Source of the DNA: BP-191 sp035940575
GTDB lineage: Bacteria > Actinomycetota > Actinomycetes > BP-191
NCBI GenBank assembly: GCA_035940575.1
Contig: DASZER010000012.1
Span: 1 to 64,000, forward strand
Direction: 5' to 3'
Length of the DNA: 64,000 bases
A program made the translations under genes and the position numbers. Below, in pieces: positions 33,244 through 40,459 of the stretch (position 1 is its first letter; each line of letters begins with the position of its first letter). Under the pieces are notes generated by a model. It ran no database searches. It had not been told where the DNA came from and saw only the letters and a list, made by a program, of their open reading frames with translations.

Positions 33244-34109
33244 CTGCTCACCGTCACGACGGCGTTCGCCGGGAGGGCCCCGCCGCGCAGCACCGCCGCG
33301 AGCGCTCGCGCGCTCGCCTCGGTGAAGCTGCCGCTGACCGACGCCGAGCCGTCGGGGATGCGCTGCTCGACGGTCGGCGCGGACTGCACGACGCCGTCGA
33401 GCACGATCGCGAGCTGCTGCCCGACGTACTTCTCCGTCAGGGCGGCCCACCGCGACGCGCTCGTCATCGTCACGGTGACGACCCACCGGCTCATGGGGTC
33501 CTGGCCGAACGTCTCCGCCGCCGCCTCCGCCGACCGCACGTCGCGGCCGGTCATCTCGACGGGGCCGAGGAGGTACTTCGCGTCGCCGGTCGCCGCGCAG
33601 GCGACGACGCGGCGCGCGTCGGCGTCGGGGCCGCCGTTCGCCGTGGCGAGCCTGGTGCGGTACGCCGCGTCCGCGCAGTCGCCCGCGTCGCCGCCGGCCG
33701 CGGCGTTCGCGGCGTGAGCCTCCACGACGCCGCGGAACGTCAGGTGGCCGCGCCGGGACAGCACCGCCGCCTCCTCCGAGGTCGGCCTCCTGGTGACCTG
33801 GAACGTCACCGACGTCCCCGCGACCGCCGGGTCGCCGGGGTTCAGCCCGAACGCCAGGAGCCGCCCGTGCAGCACCCGCGCCGCCGCGGACGGGTCGCCG
33901 CCGGCCACGACGAACGACACGCTCGCCGTCCGCGCCGCCGCGGTCGGAGCCGGCGTCGCGGTGGCGGTCGCGGTGGCGGTCGTCTGCGTCGCGCTCGGGC
34001 TGGCCGCGGGCTTGCCGCCGCTCTCGCAGCCGGCGAGCAGCGCGGCCACCAGCACCGCCAGCGCGGCGCCTCTCGCGCGGGTCGCGGTCGGAATGGGTCG
34101 TGGCGTCAC
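33240..34109 (-). CDS. Lipoprotein with a SecD P1-head-like domain
   Basis: 289 residues. Signal peptide ending in the lipobox LLAGC (Cys lipidated), a Thr/Ala/Pro stalk, and a periplasm-side domain similar to the P1 region of SecD: GHLTFRGVVE and, near the C-terminus, LAIVLDGVVQSAPTV followed by SGSFTEASARALAAVLRGGA. SecD uses this region to handle proteins leaving the translocon, but SecD itself has six membrane helices, all missing here. Four Cys (two near ADAAY/GDC) may form disulphides. Probably a stand-alone exported derivative; role unknown. Confidence 0.82.
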   Translation of the reverse strand: MTPRPIPTATRARGAALAVLVAALLAGCESGGKPAASPSATQTTATATATATPAPTAAARTASVSFVVAGGDPSAAARVLHGRLLAFGLNPGDPAVAGTSVTFQVTRRPTSEEAAVLSRRGHLTFRGVVEAHAANAAAGGDAGDCADAAYRTRLATANGGPDADARRVVACAATGDAKYLLGPVEMTGRDVRSAEAAAETFGQDPMSRWVVTVTMTSASRWAALTEKYVGQQLAIVLDGVVQSAPTVEQRIPDGSASVSGSFTEASARALAAVLRGGALPANAVVTVSS

Positions 34110-34172
34110 GGCGTTCCCCCTTCGGTTCCTGTGCGACCATGGAACCAGACCGCCGTACCGACTGGGAGAGAC

Positions 34173-34523
34173 ATGACCGCCGAGACGCAGACCACGCCCA
34201 CCCACGTACTCCTCACGGACGTCGCGGCGGCGAAGGTCAAGACCCTCCTCGAGCAGGAGGGCCGCGACGACCTCGCGCTGCGCATCGCCGTGCAGCCCGG
34301 CGGCTGCTCGGGCCTCCGCTACCAGCTCTTCTTCGACGACCGCACGCTCGACGGCGACGAGTTCCACGACTTCGGCGGCGTCAAGGTCGTCGTGGACCGC
34401 ATGAGCGGCCCGTACCTCGGCGGCGCGACGATCGACTTCGCGGACACGATCGAGAAGCAGGGCTTCACGATCGACAACCCGAACGCCAAGGGCTCCTGCG
34501 CCTGCGGCGAGTCGTTCCACTAG
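34173..34523 (+). CDS. erpA: A-type Fe-S cluster carrier (HesB/ErpA family)
   Basis: 116 residues. The three Cys ligands of A-type carriers are present: GGCSGLRYQLFFD and C-terminal GSCACGESF. Delivers iron-sulphur clusters to target proteins; the nearby quinolinate synthase (4Fe-4S) and lipoyl synthase are typical clients. ATG with GGGAGAG just upstream, divergent from the lipoprotein gene. Conserved at this position in actinomycetes (Rv2204c counterpart). Followed by a strong hairpin. Confidence 0.93.
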   Translation: MTAETQTTPTHVLLTDVAAAKVKTLLEQEGRDDLALRIAVQPGGCSGLRYQLFFDDRTLDGDEFHDFGGVKVVVDRMSGPYLGGATIDFADTIEKQGFTIDNPNAKGSCACGESFH

Positions 34524-34533
34524 ACGCGTACGA

Positions 34534-34568
34534 CGAAGGGGCGGTCCCGGATCGGGGCCGCCCCTTCG
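34534..34568. terminator. Bidirectional transcription terminator-like hairpin
   Basis: Perfect 11-bp inverted repeat CGAAGGGGCGG (34534-34544) and CCGCCCCTTCG (34558-34568) around a 13-base loop, located between two converging genes (erpA and the Pro-rich protein). It has no U-tract, as is common in high-GC actinobacteria. Confidence 0.8.
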
Positions 34569-34575
34569 CGCTGTC

Positions 34576-35874
34576 CTACTCCGGCGCGCCGGTCGAGCCG
34601 GGCGCGCCGCCCGCGCTCGTGCCGGCGTCCGGCGGGGGCGGGGCGTCCGGGGCGTCCGGGCACGGCGCCGGGTCGCACACCGGCTCGTCCGGGTCGCCGG
34701 GGTCGCCGGTCGGCGGCGGGGGCGTGGCGACGTAGCGGTCGGGCAGGGCGAGGTACGGCTCCTCGAAGCCGGAGAACGTCACCAGCCACGCGGGCACGAG
34801 GTACGCGCCCTCCTCCCACGACGGCACGAGCATCAGGCCGAGCCGTACCCGCGTCGCCTCGCGCACCGGGGGCGAGGCGACGGGCGCCCCGGGCGCGGGC
34901 TCCGCGCCCGCCGGCAGGTCGCGCGCCTGGCCCGTGCGCTCCAGCGCCCGGCGCGGGTCGAGCAGCGGGTAGCGCGCGTCGAGCGTGGCGTCGCCGAGGT
35001 GGCCGGAGGCGTTGACGATCCCGCCCCGCGCGTCGACCGTGACGCGCGTCTCCCACCCGAACGTCGGCAGGCCGTCGAGCACCGGCGCCGCGCTGACGTC
35101 CTTGCCGAGGTAGCCGGGCGTCATGACGACCTCGGAGGCGCCGCGGCCGAGCGCGGCGAGGATCCGGTCGGCGACCGCGCGCGCCTCGGCGTCGGTCGGC
35201 TGCGGCGGCAGCGTGGGCGGCAGCAACGGCACGGGCGCGGCGCACGCGACGTCGCGGCCGTCGGTCGGGACCGGGCAAGGCTGCGGCTTCGCCGGCGGCG
35301 GAGCGGGGGGAGTGTCGGTGGAGCCGGACGACGGGCCGGCGGGAGCGCCGGTCGGCGCGTCGGGCGGCGCGGAGGGCTTCGCCGGGGCGCTGCCGGGCGC
35401 GCCAGGCGCGCTGCCGGGCACCGCGACCCCGACGCCCACGGCGGCGCCGCCCTCGCCCTGCCGCGCGCCGAGGTACCACGGCCTGCCCGGCTGCTCCATC
35501 ACCTGCAGCACCCGGTCGCCGGTGCCGACGACCCACCCGCGCTCGACACGGCGCGCCTCGCCCCCTACGCCGAGCGCCCGCGCGAGCGCGTCGAGGCGTG
35601 CGTTGCCGTCCCTGACGGCGTACGCGGGCCCCTCCGCAGGCAGCCCCTCCAGCAGCCGGTCGGGGACGTGCCGAGCGCCGCCGTAGTACGCGGGCGCCCC
35701 CGGCGCGGTCGTGCCCGCGTCCTCGGCGCTGCGCCCCGAGGCGGCGCCGAGGCGCAACGGGTGCGGCTCCCGCCGCGCGCCGTCGGTGCCCCTCCCCACC
35801 GCGACGACGCCGCCGAGCACGGCGGCGAACACGGCGAACGGAGCGACGCGGCGGGCCAGCGACGAGCGGTCCAT
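34576..35874 (-). CDS. Membrane-anchored Pro-rich extracytoplasmic protein
   Basis: 432 residues. One N-terminal helix (RRVAPFAVFAAVLGGVVAVG) without a clear cleavage site, an N-terminal globular region (RVLQVMEQPGRPWYLGARQG), a Pro/Ala linker of ~50 residues, a second globular region (ADRILAALGRGASEVVMTPGY ... FGWETRVTVDARGGIVNASG) and an acidic Pro/Asp-rich C-terminal tail. The pattern resembles exported lipoprotein-like proteins near sigma factors, but no family is recognised. Starts 7 bases from a GGGGGTT leader and is divergent from a 53-residue gene. Confidence 0.75.
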   Translation of the reverse strand: MDRSSLARRVAPFAVFAAVLGGVVAVGRGTDGARREPHPLRLGAASGRSAEDAGTTAPGAPAYYGGARHVPDRLLEGLPAEGPAYAVRDGNARLDALARALGVGGEARRVERGWVVGTGDRVLQVMEQPGRPWYLGARQGEGGAAVGVGVAVPGSAPGAPGSAPAKPSAPPDAPTGAPAGPSSGSTDTPPAPPPAKPQPCPVPTDGRDVACAAPVPLLPPTLPPQPTDAEARAVADRILAALGRGASEVVMTPGYLGKDVSAAPVLDGLPTFGWETRVTVDARGGIVNASGHLGDATLDARYPLLDPRRALERTGQARDLPAGAEPAPGAPVASPPVREATRVRLGLMLVPSWEEGAYLVPAWLVTFSGFEEPYLALPDRYVATPPPPTGDPGDPDEPVCDPAPCPDAPDAPPPPDAGTSAGGAPGSTGAPE

Positions 35875-35951
35875 GGAGAACCCCCTCCGGGGCGATGGTG
35901 ACACGCGTCGGACGGCAGAGTGATCGTTTCGGTTCCGGGTAGGTGAGCCGT

Positions 35952-36113
35952 ATGAGCGAGACGTTCCCCGAGGGGACCAGCCAGGGCACCGACTACGGCA
36001 GCACCGTCGACCGCGTCGAGGACGCCGGCGAGCAGCGCACCGAGGGCGGCGCGACGCCGGACGCGCCCGAGGCGGAGCGGGCGCAGGAGGGCGTCCAGGA
36101 GGCGTTCGAATAA
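35952..36113 (+). CDS. Small acidic, probably disordered protein, 53 aa
   Basis: MSETFPEGTSQGTDYGSTVD and onward, with no hydrophobic core and one-third Glu/Asp/Gln: almost certainly unstructured. ATG with AGGTGAG eight bases upstream and a TAA stop, 10 bases before the thiolase gene, so probably on the thiolase transcript. Role unknown. Confidence 0.62.
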   Translation: MSETFPEGTSQGTDYGSTVDRVEDAGEQRTEGGATPDAPEAERAQEGVQEAFE

Positions 36114-36123
36114 CCTGCCTCGC

Positions 36124-37296
36124 ATGACAGAGGCGTTCCTCGTCGGCGGCGTACGCACGCCGATGGGCAAGTACGGCGGCCAGCTCGCCGCGCACCGGCC
36201 CGACGACCTCGCGGCGCTCGTCGTCGGCGAGGCGCTCTCGCGCGCCGGGGTCGACCCCGCCGTCGTCGACGAGGTCGTGCTCGGCGCGGCCAACCAGTCC
36301 GGCGAGGACAACCGCAACGTCGCCCGCATGGCGTCGCTGCTCGCCGGCCTGCCTGCCGAGGTTCCCGGCTACACCGTCAACCGCCTCTGCGCGAGCGGCC
36401 TCACCGCCATCTCGACGGCCGCCGCGCAGGTACGCGCGGGCGAGGCCGACGTGATCGTCGCGGGCGGCGTCGAGTCGATGACGCGGGCGCCGTACGTCAT
36501 GAGCAAGCCGGGCACGCCGTGGGCCAAGGCGCCCGAGGTCTACGACACCTCGCTCGGCTGGCGCTTCGTCAACCCGCGCCACGCCGCCGTGCCGAAGCGG
36601 ACGCTGGCGATGGGCGAGACGGCCGAGGAGGTCGCCGCGCTCGACGGCATCTCGCGCGAGGACTCCGACGCGTGGGCGCTGCGTTCGCACGACCGCGCGG
36701 TCGACGCGCAGAAGGCCGGGCGCTTCGCGGCCGAGATCGTCGCCGTGGACGGCATCGAGTCCGACGAGGGGCCGCGTCCGGGCTCGTCGCTGGAGAAGCT
36801 GGCGACGTTGAAGCCGGTGTTCCGCGAGGGCGGCGTCGTCACCGCGGGCTCGTCGTCGCCGCTGTCCGACGGCGCGGCCGCGCTGCTCGTCGTGAGCGAG
36901 CGAGCGGTGGAGCGTTACGGCCTCACGCCGCGCGCCCGCGTCGTCGCGTCGGCGGCGGCCGGTGTCGAGCCGCACCTCATGGGCCTCGGTCCCGTGCCCG
37001 CCACGGAGAAGGCGCTCGCCCGCGCCGGCTGGTCGGTGGGCGACCTCGACGCGGCGGAGCTGAACGAGGCGTTCGCCGTCCAGGTGCTCGCGTGCCTGCG
37101 GCGGCTCGGGCTCGACCCCGAGCCGGTCAACGCCGACGGCGGCGCGATCGCGCTCGGCCACCCCCTCGGGTGCAGCGGCGCGCGGATCACGGTGACGCTG
37201 CTCGGGCGCATGGAGCGGGAGAACGCCCGCCGCGGGCTCGCCACCATGTGCGTCGGCGTCGGCCAGGGAGCGGCCATGCTGGTGGAGCGCGTCTAG
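36124..37296 (+). CDS. Acetyl-CoA C-acetyltransferase (thiolase)
   Basis: 390 residues, type II thiolase. Acyl-accepting Cys in NRLCASGLTAI, His in NEAFAVQV (NEAFA motif) plus ALGHPLGCSGARI holding the second catalytic Cys. Either degrades 3-ketoacyl-CoA to acetyl-CoA or condenses two acetyl-CoA; direction and chain length cannot be told. No beta-oxidation partners are adjacent, but acyl-CoA carboxylase, a WS/DGAT acyltransferase and an acyl-CoA dehydrogenase-like gene lie 20-27 kb away. Stop shares CTAG with the next, convergent gene. Confidence 0.93.
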   Translation: MTEAFLVGGVRTPMGKYGGQLAAHRPDDLAALVVGEALSRAGVDPAVVDEVVLGAANQSGEDNRNVARMASLLAGLPAEVPGYTVNRLCASGLTAISTAAAQVRAGEADVIVAGGVESMTRAPYVMSKPGTPWAKAPEVYDTSLGWRFVNPRHAAVPKRTLAMGETAEEVAALDGISREDSDAWALRSHDRAVDAQKAGRFAAEIVAVDGIESDEGPRPGSSLEKLATLKPVFREGGVVTAGSSSPLSDGAAALLVVSERAVERYGLTPRARVVASAAAGVEPHLMGLGPVPATEKALARAGWSVGDLDAAELNEAFAVQVLACLRRLGLDPEPVNADGGAIALGHPLGCSGARITVTLLGRMERENARRGLATMCVGVGQGAAMLVERV

Positions 37297-37859
37297 CCCA
37301 TCCGCTGGCGCTCGGCGAGACGTACGACCTCGCTCGTGTCCTCGTCGCGTCGCACCGTGAGCACCGACACCGAGTAGACGACGTCGCCGCGCCGGAACAG
37401 CACGCGCTGCACGTACCGCCCCTGCGCGTCCTGCGTGTCGTGGTAGCCGACGAGGCCCTCCGGCGTGGGGAACCGCTCGCCCCGCGCGTCGGCCGCGGCG
37501 ACGGCCACCTCGAGCGCTCGCTGCGCCTCCGACGACTCGATCGCCAGCACCACCACGGCCCGCGGCGGCTCGCCCGGCGGGCGCCCGTACGCGCGCAGCA
37601 CGGCGTGCTCCCAGCCAGGCACGTCCGGGATCCCGAGCAGCCGCGCCGTGCGCGACTCGCTGAGGTTCGCGCCGCCCGCCTGCTCGGCGGAGATGCGGAC
37701 GTAGCCAGGAGGGCTCACGAAGTCCGGCGGCCGGGGCGCGCGCAGGAACAGCAGGCCGAGCACCCCGACGAAGCCGAGCAGGAACAGCCCGACGAACAGC
37801 ATCGCGCGCGGCGCGCGCGACGGCGGCACCGGCTCGGGCGAGGCGTACGGATCGGTCAT
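37293..37859 (-). CDS. Membrane-anchored hypothetical protein, 188 aa
   Basis: Short Pro-rich cytoplasmic N-terminus, one helix (AMLFVGLFLLGFVGVLGLLF), then a ~130-residue external domain of alternating strands and helices (WEHAVLRAYGRP ... RAVVVLAIESSEAQRALEVA), similar in style to the exported domain of actinobacterial DUF-type lipoproteins. Divergent from adoK with 30 bases between starts. No family assigned. Confidence 0.75.
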   Translation of the reverse strand: MTDPYASPEPVPPSRAPRAMLFVGLFLLGFVGVLGLLFLRAPRPPDFVSPPGYVRISAEQAGGANLSESRTARLLGIPDVPGWEHAVLRAYGRPPGEPPRAVVVLAIESSEAQRALEVAVAAADARGERFPTPEGLVGYHDTQDAQGRYVQRVLFRRGDVVYSVSVLTVRRDEDTSEVVRLAERQRMG

Positions 37860-37889
37860 CGCCCCCACTCTGCCCGGTACGCTCCGCCG

Positions 37890-38861
37890 ATGCGCATCGC
37901 CGTCACCGGGTCCATCGCGACCGACTACCTGATGACGTTCAACGGCCGGTTCGCCGACCAGGTCCTGCCCGACCAGCTCCACCGGCTGTCGCTGTCGTTC
38001 CTCGCGGACGAGCTCGACCGGCGGCGCGGCGGCGTCGCGGCGAACATCGCGTACGGCATGGCGCAGCTCGGGCACGCCCCGGTCCTCGTCGGCTCGGTCG
38101 GCAGCGACTGGGCCGACTACGAGGCGTGGCTCGCGCGGCACGGCGTCGACACCGGCGCGGTGCGCGTCAGCGAGCTGCGGCACACCGCGCGGTTCTTCTG
38201 CACGACCGACGTCGACCAGTGCCAGATCGCGACGTTCTACCCGGGCGCCATGAGCGAGGCGCGCGAGATCGAGCTCGCCCCCGTCGCCGCGCGCGTCGGC
38301 GGCCTGGACCTCGTCGTCGTCTCGCCGAACGACCCCGAGGCGATGCACCGCCACACCGACGAGGCGCGGGCGCTCGGCATCCCGTTCGTCGCCGACCCCT
38401 CGCAGCAGCTCTCCTCGCTCGACGCCCCGGCGATCGAGCGCCTCGTCGACGGCGCGGAGTACCTGATCACCAACGACTACGAGGCCGCGCTCATCGAGTC
38501 CAAGACCGGCTGGTCGGGCGCGGAGGTGCTGGAGCGCGTCGCCGTCCGCATCACCACGCTCGGCGCGAAGGGCTGTGTCATCGAGCGGCGCGGCGAGCCG
38601 CCGATCGAGGTGCCCGTCGTTCCCGAGGAGCGCAAGGCGGACCCGACGGGCGTGGGCGACGCGTTCCGCGCCGGCTTCCTCGCCGCGCGTGCGTGGGGCC
38701 TCGGCCTCGAACGCTCCGCCCAGGTCGGCACGCTGCTCGCGACGTACGTCCTCGAGACCGTCGGGACGCAGGAGTACGCCGTCGCCCGCGAGCCGTTCCT
38801 CGCCCGCCTCGCCGAGACCTACGGCGCCGACGCCCGCGACGAGGTCAAGGCGTTCTTCTAG
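37890..38861 (+). CDS. adoK: Adenosine kinase (PfkB family, AdoK type)
   Basis: 323 residues, PfkB fold. Very like M. tuberculosis Rv2202c: ITGSIATDYLM-type start (VTGSIATDYLMTFNGRF), TARFFCTTDVDQCQIA, FYPGAMSEA, VADPSQQLS, and the catalytic/anion-hole motif DPTGVGDAFRAGF. That enzyme phosphorylates adenosine to AMP, recycling it from SAM use. Its end carries the first copy of a 16-bp direct repeat (see the insertion-like segment). Confidence 0.9.
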   Translation: MRIAVTGSIATDYLMTFNGRFADQVLPDQLHRLSLSFLADELDRRRGGVAANIAYGMAQLGHAPVLVGSVGSDWADYEAWLARHGVDTGAVRVSELRHTARFFCTTDVDQCQIATFYPGAMSEAREIELAPVAARVGGLDLVVVSPNDPEAMHRHTDEARALGIPFVADPSQQLSSLDAPAIERLVDGAEYLITNDYEAALIESKTGWSGAEVLERVAVRITTLGAKGCVIERRGEPPIEVPVVPEERKADPTGVGDAFRAGFLAARAWGLGLERSAQVGTLLATYVLETVGTQEYAVAREPFLARLAETYGADARDEVKAFF

Positions 38862-38864
38862 GAG
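38849..38864 (+). repeat. Direct repeat, left copy (16 bp)
   Basis: GGCGTTCTTCTAGGAG, covering the last three codons and the stop of adoK. An identical copy lies 298 bases to the right over the end of tusA. Confidence 0.85.
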
Positions 38865-38883
38865 CGTCCGCCCTACCGTTCGG

Positions 38884-39081
38884 TCAGAGGCTCGTCATCC
38901 AGCCGCCGGCGCGGCCGTCCGGCTTGTCGTCGACTGCGTGCGCGAAGCACACCGCAACGCCGCCGACCACCGTCACGGCATCCTCAATCGCGCCGACGTT
39001 CGCCATCCCCTCCTCGATCGACGACTCGTCGCGCTTCTCGGCCCACAGCTCGCGGAGGCACTGCCCGCACTTCAAGGTCAT
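38884..39081 (-). CDS. Small CxxC protein inside the repeat-bounded segment, 65 aa
   Basis: MTLKCGQCLRELWAEKRDES and onward: a single CxxC at the N-terminus suggests half of a zinc knuckle; a third Cys lies later (VAVCFAHA). No signal or membrane segment. The gene lies wholly between the two copies of a 16-bp direct repeat and separates the convergent adoK and tusA genes, so it was probably gained. Family not recognised; small proteins like it occur in phages and plasmids, but I cannot confirm a link. Confidence 0.6.
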   Translation of the reverse strand: MTLKCGQCLRELWAEKRDESSIEEGMANVGAIEDAVTVVGGVAVCFAHAVDDKPDGRAGGWMTSL

Positions 39082-39146
39082 GTGGCGACCGTAGCGGAGC
39101 GGTGTCCTGGGCGTTCGTCGCGGTCGGGCCAAATCCCGATCGCCGT

Positions 39147-39162
39147 GGCGTTCTTCTAGGAG
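39147..39162 (+). repeat. Direct repeat, right copy (16 bp)
   Basis: Identical to 38849-38864. It overlaps the stop codon of tusA (TAG on the minus strand at 39158-39156). Confidence 0.85.
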
Positions 39163-39377
39163 AGCCGCTTCACCAGGTACGCCGTGCCGCGCTCGCGGGG
39201 CTGGGCGCCGACGTACTCCTGGCCCTTCATCCGGCACCACACGGGGATGTCGACGCGCGCGGCCTCGTCGTCGGCGAGCACCTCCACGACGTCCCCGACC
39301 TCCACGAGCGGCAACGCCTTCGACAGCTCGATGACCGGCACGGGGCAGCGCTTCCCGAGCGCGTCGACCGTCCTCAC
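39156..39377 (-). CDS. tusA: TusA-family sulfurtransferase
   Basis: 73-residue sulphur carrier. Contains the persulphide Cys in KRCPVPVIELSKAL near the N-terminus (CPxP motif) and the rest of the TusA fold (VVEVLADDEAA). Receives sulphur from a cysteine desulfurase and passes it on, for example for tRNA thiolation or molybdenum cofactor work. GTG start overlaps the cysteine desulfurase stop by 4 bases, which supports the pairing. Confidence 0.92.
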   Translation of the reverse strand: MRTVDALGKRCPVPVIELSKALPLVEVGDVVEVLADDEAARVDIPVWCRMKGQEYVGAQPRERGTAYLVKRLS

Positions 39378-40438
39378 AGCCGGCTCCGCACGCCGGCCAC
39401 CACGTCCACGACGGCGTCCACGAACGCCTCCACCTCGGCCCGCGTGGTCGACGCGCCGACGGACACGCGGACGTTGCCGTGCGTCAGCACGCCCATCGCC
39501 TCCAGCACGTGGCTCGGGTGCCCGGTCCGCGACGCGCACGACGAGCCGCTGTTCACCGCGAACCCTCGCCTGTCGAGCTCGGTCACCAGCGCCTCCCCGT
39601 CCACGTACAGGCAGGAGAACGTCACGACGTGCGGCAGGCGTTCCTCGGGCTCGCCCACGACCTCGGTGTCGGGCACCCGCGCCGCGATCGACGCGCGCAC
39701 CCACTCCACGAGCGCGGACTGGCGCGCCGCCTCCTCCTCGCGGGTGGCGAGCACCGCCTCCAACGCCGCCGCCGCCGCGACCACGGCGGGCACGTTCGGC
39801 GGTCCCTCCGGCGCGGGCGAACGCCACCGCGTCCCCTTGCGCACGACGAGCACGCCGACGCCCGCGGGGCCGCCCCACTTGCGCGCCGACGCGGACAGCA
39901 GCGGCACCCGGGGGAGCGGCAGGCGACCGGCCGACGCGCACGCGTCGACGTGCAGCACGACCCCCTCGGGCAACGCCGCCACGAGGTCCGCCACCGGCTG
40001 CACGGTCCCGACCTCGTGGTTCGCGTGCTGCAGCGACACGACCGCGGTCTCCGGCGTCACGGCCGCGACGACGTCCGCCACCGACACGCGACCCGTACGC
40101 GACACCGCGACCCGCGTCGCGGAGGGCGCCGCGTCCAGCACGGACGAGTGCTCGACCGCGGAGACGACGACGTGCGACCCGCGCCGCGACCGCGCCACCG
40201 CGCCGGCGAGGGCGGCGCGCACGGACGCCGTTCCCGACGGCAGCAGGTGCACCTCGTCGGGCCGCGCGTCGAACGCCGCCGCGAGCCGCGCCCGCGCGTC
40301 GTCCAGCAGCAGCCGCGCGCGGCGCCCGGCGCCGTAGAGGCGCGTGGGGTCGGCCCAGCCCTCGTCGTGCGCCGCGAGCAGCACCGCCCGCGCCGCCGGG
40401 TGCAACGGCGCCCCCGACGCGTGGTCGAGAAAGGTCAC
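39374..40438 (-). CDS. Cysteine desulfurase (IscS/NifS-like), short
   Basis: PLP enzyme of class V that takes sulphur from cysteine. Has FLDHASGAPLHPAAR at the N-terminus, VVVSAVEHSSVLD (PLP-stacking His), PLP Lys in SARKWGGPAGVG (family consensus SxHKxxGPKG, His replaced by Arg), and the mobile catalytic Cys in NSGSSCAS. 354 residues, somewhat shorter than IscS. Drives the overlapping tusA; the change of His to Arg before the Schiff-base Lys is unusual for IscS-type enzymes. Confidence 0.88.
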   Translation of the reverse strand: MTFLDHASGAPLHPAARAVLLAAHDEGWADPTRLYGAGRRARLLLDDARARLAAAFDARPDEVHLLPSGTASVRAALAGAVARSRRGSHVVVSAVEHSSVLDAAPSATRVAVSRTGRVSVADVVAAVTPETAVVSLQHANHEVGTVQPVADLVAALPEGVVLHVDACASAGRLPLPRVPLLSASARKWGGPAGVGVLVVRKGTRWRSPAPEGPPNVPAVVAAAAALEAVLATREEEAARQSALVEWVRASIAARVPDTEVVGEPEERLPHVVTFSCLYVDGEALVTELDRRGFAVNSGSSCASRTGHPSHVLEAMGVLTHGNVRVSVGASTTRAEVEAFVDAVVDVVAGVRSRL

Positions 40439-40459
40439 GCCGCCATCGTGGCAGAGCGG

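Noticed and set aside
32100..34172. Long plus-strand frame through glycerate kinase and beyond, ending in the HesB gene
   Set aside because: Only the section from 34173 has HesB motifs; the upstream part is an out-of-frame reading of glycerate kinase and the lipoprotein gene.
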